Shown here: positions 10,473-19,202 of the stretch, piece after piece
Layout: each line of letters starts with the position of its first letter
Position numbering within the stretch: the first letter of the stretch is position 1
NCBI GenBank assembly: GCA_027452265.1
Contig: DAIDGR010000074.1
Span: 1-64,000, forward strand
Direction of reading: 5' to 3'
DNA from: Caulobacteraceae bacterium
GTDB lineage: Bacteria > Pseudomonadota > Alphaproteobacteria > Caulobacterales > Caulobacteraceae
DNA length: 64,000 bases
Program-made: the position numbers and the translations under genes
The notes under the pieces: model-generated
What the model was told of the DNA's origin: nothing
What the model saw: only the letters and a program-made list of their open reading frames with translations
Database searches by the model: none

Positions 10473-10805
10473 ATGACCGAAACCTTCGTGGCGCCTGGCC
10501 CTTTTCCGCCTTCCCCGCGACGGGCCGGATTTTCACCCACGCGCGCCGTGATCGGCCTTCTGGGCGGGCTCGCCTGGCTTGGCGCGCTGGTCATAGGCAC
10601 GGCGCTGGCCGTTGTGGTCGCCTTCAGTCTGGTGGTGGTCGCCGCGATCAGTTCGGTGGTGCTGGCGTTTGTCCTGGCGGCCTCCAAGGCGCGCCAGACG
10701 GCCCGCGCCCGGCGGGATGGCGACGAGGGCGTGATCGAGGCCCGCTCAATCGGCGGTCATTCCTGGGTCGCCTATGGCTGGGACGGCGAGCGCCAGGCCC
10801 CTTGA
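10473..10805 (+). CDS. Small two-helix membrane protein, hypothetical
   Basis: The product has 110 residues: a proline-rich N-terminus, two hydrophobic stretches (about residues 25-50, VIGLLGGLAWLGALVIGTAL, and 50-70, VVAFSLVVVAAISSVVLAFVLA) and a charged cytoplasmic-type tail (KARQTARARRDGDEG) ending GGHSWVAYGWDGERQAP. The tail resembles the short conserved end of small alphaproteobacterial membrane proteins, but I cannot name a function. It stands alone between a 345-bp gap and the ABM-fold gene. Confidence 0.65.
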   Translation: MTETFVAPGPFPPSPRRAGFSPTRAVIGLLGGLAWLGALVIGTALAVVVAFSLVVVAAISSVVLAFVLAASKARQTARARRDGDEGVIEARSIGGHSWVAYGWDGERQAP

Positions 10806-10878
10806 GACCGGCGCGTCTGGCGGCGCCGCGGCGCCTCGCCTATAGCTCCGGGCGACAACCGCATCGGGAGGAGCCGTC

Positions 10879-11169
10879 ATGATCGGCATCATTGCGACCA
10901 TCAAGGTGAAGGACGGCGAGGGCGACGCCTTCGAGGCCGTGTTCAGGACGCTGCAGGACAAGGTCCGGGCGAACGAGGCCGGCGCCAAGCTCTATCAGCT
11001 GACCAAAAGCCGCACCGAACCCAATACATACCGCGTTCTGGAGATCTATGCCGATCAGGAGGCGCTCTCCGCGCATGGGCAGACCGACTATTTCAAGGAG
11101 ATCGGCCGCCAGATGGGGCCGCACCTGGATGGGCGCCCGAACATCGAGATGCTCGACATCATCGGCTAA
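10879..11169 (+). CDS. Antibiotic biosynthesis monooxygenase (ABM) domain protein, YgiN-like
   Basis: A 96-residue ferredoxin-like alpha/beta barrel of the ABM superfamily, which includes quinol monooxygenase YgiN and small heme- or cofactor-free oxygenases. Typical sequence is seen: MIGIIATIKVKDGEGDAFEAVF, then GAKLYQLTKSRTEPNTYRVLEIYADQEALSAH, ending in a GPHLDGRPNIEMLDIIG strand. The GGGAGGAG ribosome site is strong and well placed. Such proteins are cytoplasmic dimers that often act on quinones or aromatic compounds under redox stress; the substrate here is unknown. Confidence 0.85.
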   Translation: MIGIIATIKVKDGEGDAFEAVFRTLQDKVRANEAGAKLYQLTKSRTEPNTYRVLEIYADQEALSAHGQTDYFKEIGRQMGPHLDGRPNIEMLDIIG

Positions 11170-11238
11170 GCGCGCCGCACCGGGCCCCGGCCGGCTGGAC
11201 CGCATGGATCCGGCCGGCATCGCCCTCATCCAACGCGA

Positions 11239-11913
11239 TCAGTCGCAGGAGACCTTGGCCGGGACGTATTTTCCGGCCTCAGCGTCCCAGCGCCAGCCGT
11301 CGCAACCATAATCGGGATTGGCCGCGGGAGGCTGAGCCGTCTGCGGCGGCGGATAGTCGCCCCCGTAATCATAGGCGGGCGCGTAGCCGTAGTCGTAGGC
11401 CGGATAGTCCCAGCCATACCAGGGAGCCCACCCGTACCAGGCGGCGGCCCCATACCAGGGACTCCAGTACCAGGGGGACGCCAGGCCCAAGCCGAGCCCG
11501 AAGCCAAGGCCCAGGCCCCAGCCGCCGTAATAGCCATAGCCGCCGCGCCAGCCATACCCATCGCGCCACGCGTCGCCCCGCCAACCGCCGCGCCAGCCAT
11601 CGCCATCATGCCAGCCGCCGCCATGCCAGCCCGCGGCTCCGCCGTGCCAGCCCGCCGCGCCGCCATGCCAGCCGGTGGCTCCGCCATGCCAGCCGGTGGC
11701 TCCGCCATGCCACGCGCCCGCGGTTCCGCCATGCCAACCGCCCGCGCCGTGAAAGCCGCCCCCGCCGCCATGGAATCCGCCGCCGCCGTGGAAACCGCCC
11801 CCACCGCCATGGAAGCCGCCCCCTCCAGGGGACTGGGCGAGGACCGGTTCGGCGCTGAGCGCCAGTGCGCCGAAAGATAACGCCGCCAGGGCCGCCCGAA
11901 GTCTTTGACGCAT
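11239..11913 (-). CDS. Secreted Gly/His-rich repeat protein
   Basis: I take the ATG at 11911-11913 (MRQRLRAALAALSFGALALSAEPVLAQ), which gives a signal peptide; the 750-codon ORF of the track simply runs on upstream antisense to the OYE gene. The mature part opens with tandem GGGGFHGG units (about five), moves to GWHGGA units (about seven), then to Trp/Tyr/Gly-rich segments (YGWRGGYGYYGGWGLG, SPWYWSPWYGAAAWYG). It ends with a more ordered module, YGCDGWRWDAEAGKYVPAKVSCD, whose two cysteines could pair. Regular His spacing suggests metal binding or a surface/adhesive role, but this is inference. It is 224 residues and a single gene; the DNA repeats make its length prone to vary between strains. 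Confidence 0.8.
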   Translation of the reverse strand: MRQRLRAALAALSFGALALSAEPVLAQSPGGGGFHGGGGGFHGGGGFHGGGGGFHGAGGWHGGTAGAWHGGATGWHGGATGWHGGAAGWHGGAAGWHGGGWHDGDGWRGGWRGDAWRDGYGWRGGYGYYGGWGLGLGFGLGLGLASPWYWSPWYGAAAWYGWAPWYGWDYPAYDYGYAPAYDYGGDYPPPQTAQPPAANPDYGCDGWRWDAEAGKYVPAKVSCD

Positions 11914-12031
11914 GTGTCTTCCACCTCTCGACCCGGGGCGGCGCCTGGAACCGGCGCCGCGCACGCCGAAACTTTTGCCGTTGCCCATACGCGCCGCAAG
12001 CTGAACCGAGCCTGAACGCGCCCACTCAAAG

Positions 12032-12057
12032 GTTGCGGGGTGACGTTGCGGGGTGAC
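12032..12057. repeat. Tandem 13-bp direct repeat upstream of the OYE gene
   Basis: Two exact copies of gttgcggggtgac lie head to tail in the 258-bp space between the divergent Gly/His-rich gene and the OYE gene. Both genes start from this region. The repeat could be a regulator site or a replication slippage product. Confidence 0.5.
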
Positions 12058-12171
12058 TTTGGGGCCTCTTCTCGCCAATAGGATTTCCATTGCGTCAGAC
12101 ACGCGCTTCGCGGGCCCCTGCAACGTCCCGCGCTCGCGCGCATCTGGACCTTGAACGCTACGGGAGACCTT

Positions 12172-13272
12172 ATGAGCGTCGACGCCCTTTTCCGTCCCTT
12201 CGCGCTGAAGACCTGCGCGCTGTCCAATCGCCTCGTCATGGCGCCGATGACCCGCTCCAAGTCTCCAGGCGGGGTCCCGACCGCCGAGGTGGCGGCCTAT
12301 TATGCCCGTCGCGCCGCCGCCCAGATCGGCCTCATCATCACCGAGGGCACGGGCGTTCGGCGCCCCGCGTCGTTGAATGATCCGGATATCCCCCGCTTCC
12401 ACGGGGAGGCCGAGCTGGAGGCCTGGGGCCAGGTGGTGAAAGCCGTGCATGCGGAGGGGGGCGCGATTGCCCCGCAGCTCTGGCATGTCGGGGCTGTACG
12501 CAGCCGCCGCCAGGACTGGTCCCCGCCTGGCGCGTATGACAGCCCGTCGGGCCTTTCGAGCCCCGGCCACCGCTTTGGCGAGCCCATGACCGACGCCGAA
12601 GTGGCCGACGCCATCGCCGCCTTCGGGACCGCCGCCGCCGACGCCAAGCGCCTCGGCTTTGACGCCGTCGAGCTGCACGGGGCCCACGGCTATCTGATCG
12701 ACCAGTTCTTCTGGGAAGGCACCAACGCGCGCGACGACGCCTTTGGCGGCCCGACCATCGGCGAGCGCGCCAGCTTCGCGGCCGAGATCCTGAAGGCCGT
12801 GCGGGCGGCGGTAGGCCCGGACTTTCCGGTGATCATTCGCCTGTCGCAGTGGAAGCAGCAGGACTTCGCCGCTCGCCTCGCCCCCACGCCGAAGGACATG
12901 GAAGCCTGGCTGACCCCTCTGGTGGAGGCGGGCGCCGACGTGATCCATTGCTCCCAGCGCCGGTTCTGGGAGCCGGAGTTTGAGGGCTCGGACCTCAATT
13001 TCGCGGGCTGGGCCAAAAAGATCACCGGCAAGCCCACCATCACGGTCGGATCGGTCGGATTGAGCGGCGAGTTTGTCGCGGCCTATGCCGGCGAAGCGTC
13101 GAAGCCGGCCTCCCTGGATGAGCTGATCCGCCGCCTGGAGCGCGGCGATTTCGACCTCGTGGCGGTGGGCCGCGCGGTGCTGCAGGACCCTCACTGGGCC
13201 GTGAAAATCCGTGAGGGCCGCACCAGCGAACTGATGGACTTCGACCGCTCGGCCATGGCCGTGCTCTATTAG
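12172..13272 (+). CDS. NADH:flavin oxidoreductase, Old Yellow Enzyme family
   Basis: A 366-residue FMN-dependent ene-reductase barrel of the N-ethylmaleimide/OPR reductase type, which reduces activated C=C bonds of enones, nitroesters and similar electrophiles with NAD(P)H. The start is LFRPFALKTCALSNRLVMAPMTRS. The active-site region HGAHGYLIDQFFWEGTNARDD is well conserved, and the FMN-phosphate loop is at TITVGSVG and LVAVGRAVLQDPHW. The ATG at 12172 with GGGAGA just upstream is preferred to the TTG at 12151. It is a lone cytoplasmic gene followed 43 bp later by a secreted hydrolase, possibly co-transcribed. Confidence 0.92.
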   Translation: MSVDALFRPFALKTCALSNRLVMAPMTRSKSPGGVPTAEVAAYYARRAAAQIGLIITEGTGVRRPASLNDPDIPRFHGEAELEAWGQVVKAVHAEGGAIAPQLWHVGAVRSRRQDWSPPGAYDSPSGLSSPGHRFGEPMTDAEVADAIAAFGTAAADAKRLGFDAVELHGAHGYLIDQFFWEGTNARDDAFGGPTIGERASFAAEILKAVRAAVGPDFPVIIRLSQWKQQDFAARLAPTPKDMEAWLTPLVEAGADVIHCSQRRFWEPEFEGSDLNFAGWAKKITGKPTITVGSVGLSGEFVAAYAGEASKPASLDELIRRLERGDFDLVAVGRAVLQDPHWAVKIREGRTSELMDFDRSAMAVLY

Positions 13273-13315
13273 GCGCGCGCGGCGAGCGCCGGGCGCCAGA
13301 CAGGGGGGAACAGGC

Positions 13316-15202
13316 ATGACGACGGCGCGCGTGGGGTTCTGGTCGGGGTTGGCTCTGGCGGCGATGATCCTGGCGCCGGGCGCGGCCCTGGCCGCCTGGC
13401 CTCCGCAAGAGGGACGCGGCGCCTGCAAGGTCGAGGTCCGCCGCGATGTCCCCGCCGTGATGCGCGATGGCGTGGCGCTGAGGGCGGACATCTACCAGCC
13501 CATCACCGCTGAGAAGGTCCCGGTGATCCTGATGCGCACCCAGTACGGCAAGGGCGCCGCGCAGGTGCAGCCGGCGCGCTTCCAGACGCCCGACTGGTTC
13601 GCGTCGCACTGCTATATCGTCGTGGTGCAGGATGTCCGGGGTCAGGGGGCCTCGTCCGGCGTGTTCTATGAATACGCCCACGACCGGGATGACGGGTACG
13701 ACACGGTGGAATGGGCCGCGCGTCTGCCCGGATCCAATGGCAAGGTGGGCATGTATGGCTCGTCCTATGTCGGCGCGACCCAGTGGCTTGCGGCCACCGC
13801 CGCTCCGCCCGCGCTGAAGGCGATCGTCCCGTCCAACACCGCCTCGGACTATTACCAGGGCTGGACCTATGAGGACGGCGCCTTCCGGCTGGCCTTCATC
13901 GAGCCGTGGATGGACGAGACCATCGCCCACAGCGCGGCCCTCAACCGCAAGGACACCACGGCCGCCGCGACGCTCGAGGGCGCTTCACATGAGATGGCCA
14001 AGTGGATGGGCTTTACGCCCTATGACCGCCTGCCGATCTTCGCGCCCGGCGACCCGGCTCGCGCGCCCTATTTCTTTGACGCCCTCAAGCATCCGACCGA
14101 TGACGCCTACTGGCAGGCCTTCAGCATCGAGCGCCGCTGGGACAAGGTCGCCGTGCCGGTCCTGGCCTTCGAGGGATGGTACGACGCCTTCCTCGACGGG
14201 GCGCTGCGCAACTTCCAGGGGGTTCAGGCCCATGGCGCGACGGCGGAGGCCCGGCGCGACCAGAGGATCATCATTGGCCCATGGGAGCATCTCGGATGGG
14301 GCCGTCCCGACAGCCCCGTCAGCCCGCGCCTGCACGATATCGGCGAGGTGGCCGATAGCCCGGTCAACGGCCTGACCCTGGCCTGGTTCGATCACTTCCT
14401 GAAGGGCGAGGACGATGGCGTCCTGACCGGCCCCCGGGTCGACTATTTCGTCATGGGCGAGAATCGCTGGCGTCACGCCGACGCTTGGCCGGTTCCTGGC
14501 GTGCGCGACCAGCCCTGGCGCCTCTCCAGCGACGGTCATGCCGCCTCGGTGATGGGAGATGGGCGTCTGGATGCGCCGGGCGCGGCCGCCGGCGGGCCGG
14601 CCGACTCCTTCGTCTATGATCCCGACGATCCGGTTCCGAGTCTGGGCGGGCACTCCTGCTGCGCCTGGAGCAGCGGACCTCAAGGTCAGTTCGACCAGTC
14701 CGCCCTGGAGCAGCGCGCCGACATCCTGGTCTATTCCAGTGCGCCCCTGGCCGCGCCGCTGGAGATCGTCGGCCCGATCACGGTGGTGCTCTATGCCCGC
14801 TCGACCGCGCCGGACACGGACTTCACCGCCAAGCTGGTCGACGTGTTTCCCGACGGCCGGGCGATCAATCTGGCCAACGGCATTCAGCGGGCCAGCTATC
14901 GCCAGAGCCTGACCCACCCCACACCGATCACGCCCGGCCAGGTCTATCGCTATGAGATCCATGTCTGGCCCACGGCGAACCTGTTCAAGCCCGGCCACCG
15001 GATCCGGCTTGAGATCTCCTCAAGCGACTATCCGCAGTTCGATCCCAACCCCAATACCGGCGCCACCCTGGCGACCACGACCGCGCGGGTTAAGGCGACC
15101 CAGACCATTCTGCACGACGCGGACCACCCCTCAGCCGTGATCCTTCCCGTCCTGCCCCCCGAGGCGGCGGGCGAAAGCGTCGATCATCCGCCAAGCCAGT
15201 GA
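13316..15202 (+). CDS. Secreted CocE/NonD-family hydrolase (X-Pro dipeptidyl-peptidase-like)
   Basis: An alpha/beta hydrolase of the cocaine esterase / glutaryl-7-ACA acylase group, 628 residues with a signal peptide (VGFWSGLALAAMILAPGAALA). The nucleophile elbow GMYGSSYVGATQW near residue 145 carries the catalytic Ser; the oxyanion-hole region VVVQDVRGQGASSG precedes it, and IGPWEHLGWG supplies a likely catalytic His. The C-terminal half (about residue 400 onward) is the beta-rich X-Pro dipeptidyl-peptidase C-terminal domain ending in a strand-rich SGHRIRLEISSSDYPQFDPN-like region. It likely hydrolyses esters or amides in the periplasm; the natural substrate cannot be deduced. Confidence 0.9.
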   Translation: MTTARVGFWSGLALAAMILAPGAALAAWPPQEGRGACKVEVRRDVPAVMRDGVALRADIYQPITAEKVPVILMRTQYGKGAAQVQPARFQTPDWFASHCYIVVVQDVRGQGASSGVFYEYAHDRDDGYDTVEWAARLPGSNGKVGMYGSSYVGATQWLAATAAPPALKAIVPSNTASDYYQGWTYEDGAFRLAFIEPWMDETIAHSAALNRKDTTAAATLEGASHEMAKWMGFTPYDRLPIFAPGDPARAPYFFDALKHPTDDAYWQAFSIERRWDKVAVPVLAFEGWYDAFLDGALRNFQGVQAHGATAEARRDQRIIIGPWEHLGWGRPDSPVSPRLHDIGEVADSPVNGLTLAWFDHFLKGEDDGVLTGPRVDYFVMGENRWRHADAWPVPGVRDQPWRLSSDGHAASVMGDGRLDAPGAAAGGPADSFVYDPDDPVPSLGGHSCCAWSSGPQGQFDQSALEQRADILVYSSAPLAAPLEIVGPITVVLYARSTAPDTDFTAKLVDVFPDGRAINLANGIQRASYRQSLTHPTPITPGQVYRYEIHVWPTANLFKPGHRIRLEISSSDYPQFDPNPNTGATLATTTARVKATQTILHDADHPSAVILPVLPPEAAGESVDHPPSQ

Positions 15203-15345
15203 TCGCAGACGAGCGGCCCGGGCGTCGCCCGTCAGGGCCGGGGTCGCTCCTGAGGCGCCGCGCGATGAGGCGCCCTGAGATCGGGAGCGGGCGCATGGAC
15301 CGGGTGAATTGACACTGCGCCGCCAGCCCCGGAAAGGTCGCTGCC

Positions 15346-16734
15346 ATGCATGAGGTCGACACCGCCCCCACCGTGCTCCATCGGGTTCTCAGCCCGCTCG
15401 GGGTGACCTTCCTGACCTTCTCGGCCCTCTCGCCCGCCTTCAGCGTCTATGTCGGCGGCGACGTGGTGCTGCATATCGCCGGCACGGGCGCGGCGCTCGC
15501 CTTTCTGCTGGGTGGCCTGACGGCGGCGATTCTCGGGGTTCTCTATGCCGAGGTCGGCGCGGCCTTTCCCGGGGCAGGGGGCGTCTATCCCAGCCTGACG
15601 GCGCTTCTTGGGCCTCAGACCGCCTTTCCCTATGTGGTGCTGATGTTGCCCGTGGCGGTGGGGCAGGTGGCGATCGCGGCCCTGGGGCTGGCGGATTTTG
15701 TTCGTGTCCTCGTCCCCGGGGCGCCCTATCTCGGCGTCGCCTTCGCCGCCCTGGTCGGAGGGGCGCTGCTCTCCATCCTTGACATCAAGCGCGGGGCCCT
15801 GGTGACGGGCGTCTTCCTGGGCATTGAGGTCATTTCCCTCTTGGTCATCGTCGGGGAGTCGCTGGGCCACCCGGTGCATTCCCTGCCCTGGCTGCTCACC
15901 CATCCGGTGATGCTCGACAAGGGCGTGCTGACCACCCCGAGCGTGTTCGTCCTGGGCCTCGCCACCGTCTCGGGCATGTGGGCCTGTGGTGGGGCGAGCT
16001 GGGCGCTCTATTTCGCCGAAGAGATGCACGAGGCGCGCCGCAAGATCGGCCGGGTGATCGCCTGGATCGGGGTTCTGGCCGCCGCGAGCATCGCCACCCC
16101 GATGATCCTGATGCTGATGAGTCTCGACGACCCCCGCCATGTCCTGGCCGCCGAGGCGCCCTTCGCCGCCTATCTCGCCGTCCGGGCCGGGCCAGCCGTG
16201 ACCGCGGCGGTCAGCGTGGGCGTCAGCTTCGCCATCTTCAACAGCCTGGCGGCGGCCCAGATGGCCTATAGCCGCTATCTCTACGCCACCGGTCGAGACG
16301 GCCTCTGGCCGGCGCCGGTCAGCCGGTTCCTGGGCCAGCTTCACCCCCGTTTTCGAAGCCCCATGATCGCTTGCCTCATTCTCACTGTGGCCGGCGGGGC
16401 CATGTGCCTGGCTGGAGAGCGGGCGGTGCTGATCCTGATCTCGGGAAATGTGGCCGATTATGCCCTGATGGCCCTGGCCATTCTCGTGGGGCGCCGGATC
16501 GGCCGCACAGGCAAGGACTTTCGCGCGCCCCTGCACCCCGCCGTGCCCCTGTTCGGCCTCACCGTCACGGTGCTGGCGGTGATCGCCGACCTTCTGGACC
16601 CCCAGGCGGGCCGGCCCAGCATTCTGATCCTGGCGGGGCTATTCGTCGGCGCCCTGATCTATTTCCGCTTCCGCCTGCGTGAAAGCGCGGCCGCCTGGCG
16701 TGTGGGCGGGGCCGAGGCGCCGGCGGCGGACTGA
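15346..16734 (+). CDS. APC-family permease
   Basis: A 462-residue polytopic inner-membrane protein with about 12 hydrophobic segments, of the amino acid-polyamine-organocation superfamily. The first helix region reads GVTFLTFSALSPAFSVYVGGDVV, where the broken-helix glycine motif of APC carriers would lie; a second conserved region is AAFPGAGGVYPSLTALLG. It should import amino acids or related amines using an ion gradient. It starts 143 bp after the CocE-type gene on the same strand, so peptide or amide breakdown followed by uptake is conceivable but not shown. GGAAAGG lies ahead of the ATG. Confidence 0.87.
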   Translation: MHEVDTAPTVLHRVLSPLGVTFLTFSALSPAFSVYVGGDVVLHIAGTGAALAFLLGGLTAAILGVLYAEVGAAFPGAGGVYPSLTALLGPQTAFPYVVLMLPVAVGQVAIAALGLADFVRVLVPGAPYLGVAFAALVGGALLSILDIKRGALVTGVFLGIEVISLLVIVGESLGHPVHSLPWLLTHPVMLDKGVLTTPSVFVLGLATVSGMWACGGASWALYFAEEMHEARRKIGRVIAWIGVLAAASIATPMILMLMSLDDPRHVLAAEAPFAAYLAVRAGPAVTAAVSVGVSFAIFNSLAAAQMAYSRYLYATGRDGLWPAPVSRFLGQLHPRFRSPMIACLILTVAGGAMCLAGERAVLILISGNVADYALMALAILVGRRIGRTGKDFRAPLHPAVPLFGLTVTVLAVIADLLDPQAGRPSILILAGLFVGALIYFRFRLRESAAAWRVGGAEAPAAD

Positions 16735-16755
16735 ACGCGCGCCGGTCGCGGCCGC

Positions 16756-17667
16756 TCAGGCGTTGAAATTCAGCTTGAGCCCTGGCCGTGGCCAGCGGCA
16801 CTTGAACAGCTTGCCGGTGGCCGAGCAGGTGACCCAGGCGTCGCGCATGTCCGCCCCGCCAAAACAGATATTGGTGGTGACGAGATCGGGGAAGGCGAAG
16901 TGCTCGGTCGAACCGTCGGGATCGAAGGCGGTGATGCCGCCATTGATGATCGTCGCCACGCAGATCTTGCCCCCAGCCTCCACCGCCAGGCTATCGAGCA
17001 GTTGATAGCCGGGCAGGTTGCACACCACCCGGCCGGGCGCGAATCCGGCGGGCGGCGCCAGGACGCCGGGGCGCTCGACATCGAAGGCCCAGAGGCGGCC
17101 CATCTGCGTGTCGGCGAGATAGACCACGCGCTCGTCGGGTGAGAGGCCGACCCCATTGGGCGAGATCAGGTGATCCCGCGCCCGGCTGATCGTCGTTCCG
17201 TCCGTGCGGGCGTAATAGAGGCCGCCAAACTTGCGCCCCTCGGGCGTTGAGCAGCCGTGATCGCTGAACCAGAAGCCGCCATCCTTGTCGAACACGATGT
17301 CGTTGGGGCCCACCAGACGGCGCCCCTCGCAAGCCTCGAACACCGTCTCGACCTTGCCCGTCGTCAGGTCGACGCGCTGGATCGATCCGCCTGTATGGCT
17401 CGCCGGGGTCGGGCCTGGAATGTTCAGGCCATTGACCTTCTGGAACTCGAAGGATCCGCCATTGTTGGTCACCCAGATCGCCCCATCGGGGCCGATGGCC
17501 GCGCCGTTGGGCCCGCCGCCGGTGCGCGCCACCGTCTGGGTCTTCCCGTCCGGCGTGACGCGGGTCAGAACGCCCGCCTCGATCTCGGTCAAGATGACCG
17601 ATCCGTCAGCCATGGCGATGGGCCCTTCTGGAAAGGCGAGACCCTCGGCGACGAGTTGGATTTCCAT
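16756..17667 (-). CDS. SMP-30/gluconolactonase-family protein
   Basis: A six-bladed beta-propeller lactonase-like protein of 303 residues. Signature pieces are AEGLAFPEGPIAMADGSVILTEI at the start (metal-ligand Glu in FPEGP), DGAIWVTNNGG, LVGPNDIVFDKDGGFWFSD (metal-binding Asn/Asp) and SPNGVGLSPDERVVYLADT. Family members hydrolyse sugar lactones or related esters with Ca2+ or Zn2+. I set the start at MEIQLVAEGLAFPEG (17667) because the ORF-track N-terminus upstream is Arg-rich and unlike the family. There is no signal peptide, so it is cytoplasmic. It is convergent with the APC permease gene (21 bp apart). Confidence 0.9.
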   Translation of the reverse strand: MEIQLVAEGLAFPEGPIAMADGSVILTEIEAGVLTRVTPDGKTQTVARTGGGPNGAAIGPDGAIWVTNNGGSFEFQKVNGLNIPGPTPASHTGGSIQRVDLTTGKVETVFEACEGRRLVGPNDIVFDKDGGFWFSDHGCSTPEGRKFGGLYYARTDGTTISRARDHLISPNGVGLSPDERVVYLADTQMGRLWAFDVERPGVLAPPAGFAPGRVVCNLPGYQLLDSLAVEAGGKICVATIINGGITAFDPDGSTEHFAFPDLVTTNICFGGADMRDAWVTCSATGKLFKCRWPRPGLKLNFNA

Positions 17668-18014
17668 GGCGCACTCCCTACGGCGTCTGTTTGGCCCGAT
17701 CATAGCGAGCCGGCGCGCGCGAGGAAGGGTCGTGAAGCGGCGGGGCGCCAGGCGCCGTCGCCCGCGCGCCACATGGATCCATGAGTGCGTGGGCCCGATG
17801 AACGCATATTGCGCATTTGCAACATTTGTTCAGCCCAGGGACGCTAAGGAAGGCCTCATGCGTTGGCGTTCCCAGATCGTTACGTCTGGTGATTTGGACG
17901 CGAAACGGTTTGCCTTGTGGCGATGCGCCTGAGATACCGGCGTCTCGTGGAATAGGGTTTCTGGCTTTGCCGCTGACTGATCTCGCGTTTTCACGGGGCC
18001 GCCAGGCGCGGCGG
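17668..18014. other. Intergenic region upstream of the capsule locus, 347 bp
   Basis: The region lies between divergent genes and is noticeably richer in A/T than its surroundings around 17800-17830 (cgcatattgcgcatttgcaac), as expected for a promoter region. I cannot assign convincing -35/-10 boxes. The reading frame of the KpsD-like gene stays open back to 17817, but its signal peptide starts only at 18015. Confidence 0.4.
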
Positions 18015-19202
18015 ATGACGATAAGGCGTGGGGGGGCCGCGGTCGGGGGCCTCGTCGTGTGGACTTTGGCGGCGGCCGTCGCCGCCAGCCTCGCCGGTTG
18101 CGGCAACCTGCCAGATGACGGCCCCAGCGCCCGCACGGTTCTCGAAAGCGCCCGCGCCCCGAAGGACGGGGCCCTCCCGCTCGCCAATCTGAGTTTCAGC
18201 GTCACTCAGGAGATCGCCAGCGTCCCGCCTCCGCCGATGGCGAGTCTTGCGGCCTTCGACAGCCGCGCACCAAACGATCTGATTCAGCCGGGCGATACCC
18301 TCGCCGTCTCGGTGACGGAGCCAACGGGCGCGGCGCTTGGGCCGATGGCCGACAATCCCGGTCAGGCGGGCGGCGTGGGGACACAACAGCAGGCCATTCC
18401 CCCGCTCCTGGTCAATCCCGCCGGATCGATAAGTCTGCCCTTCGCGGGCGAGGTGCATGTGGCGGGCCTGACCTCGGATCAGGCGGCGGACGCGGTGCGC
18501 CAGGCGTTCCGCGGACGGTTCGCGGACCCCCAGGTCCTGGTGACGATTTCCTCCACGCGCGCCAACACGGTCTCGGTTCTGGGCGATGTGCGCAATGTCG
18601 GGCGGTTCCCAATCGGGTCTCACGCCGACAGGCTGATGGATGTGATCGCCGAGGCGGGCGGGCCGATGAAGCCCTATCAGGATCTGGATGTGGAGATCGT
18701 GCGCGGCGCGCGGTCGGCCACCGTGCCGATGAGCAACATCATGGCCTCGGCCGCGGACAATATCCGTCTGGCGCCAGAGGATCAGATCCGCATCCTGCCA
18801 GATGAGCGCAAGTTCAGCATTTTCGGCGCCTTCGACCGGCCGGCCCAGGAGCCGATCATCGACGACCATCTCTCCCTGGCCGGGGCGATCAGTCGCAGCG
18901 GCGGGCTGGACACCTTCACGGCCGCCAACGGGGCTGTCTTCCTGTTCCGCTTTGAACGTCCAGAGGTGGTCAAGGCCCTGGGACTTCAGGGCCGCGAGAC
19001 GCCGCGCGGCGTGCCGATGATCTATCGCCTCGACATGCGAACCAACGGCCAAGCCTTTCTGATCGCGGATACGTTCATGGTCCGCAACGGCGACATGATC
19101 TATGTGCCGCGGGCCAACCTCGTGGCGTTCAACAAGTTCATGCAGGCGGTCAATTCCATCGCTCAGGCCAGCTATTCGGCGAAGGTCACGGGCGTTCCCT
19201 GA
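18015..19202 (+). CDS. kpsD: Capsule export lipoprotein, KpsD/Wza-like (polysaccharide biosynthesis/export)
   Basis: An outer-membrane polysaccharide secretin. From the ATG at 18015 the protein opens with a lipoprotein signal ending LAGCGN, so Cys would be lipidated. It then has the Poly_export domain (NDLIQPGDTLAVSVTEP near residue 90; SISLPFAGEVHVAGLTSDQAADAV) and at least two SLBB-type segments (VSVLGDVRNVGRFPI and later FSIFGAFDRPAQEP), ending near residue 395. This is the usual OM partner of an ABC transporter and KpsE. Its stop overlaps the KpsS start (TGATG). The gene symbol is by role; identity to E. coli KpsD is not implied. Confidence 0.88.
   Translation: MTIRRGGAAVGGLVVWTLAAAVAASLAGCGNLPDDGPSARTVLESARAPKDGALPLANLSFSVTQEIASVPPPPMASLAAFDSRAPNDLIQPGDTLAVSVTEPTGAALGPMADNPGQAGGVGTQQQAIPPLLVNPAGSISLPFAGEVHVAGLTSDQAADAVRQAFRGRFADPQVLVTISSTRANTVSVLGDVRNVGRFPIGSHADRLMDVIAEAGGPMKPYQDLDVEIVRGARSATVPMSNIMASAADNIRLAPEDQIRILPDERKFSIFGAFDRPAQEPIIDDHLSLAGAISRSGGLDTFTAANGAVFLFRFERPEVVKALGLQGRETPRGVPMIYRLDMRTNGQAFLIADTFMVRNGDMIYVPRANLVAFNKFMQAVNSIAQASYSAKVTGVP

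Noticed and set aside
11914-13491. Upstream 526 codons of the 750-codon minus ORF ending at 11239
   Set aside because: That part is antisense to the OYE gene; the signal peptide of the real product starts at 11913.
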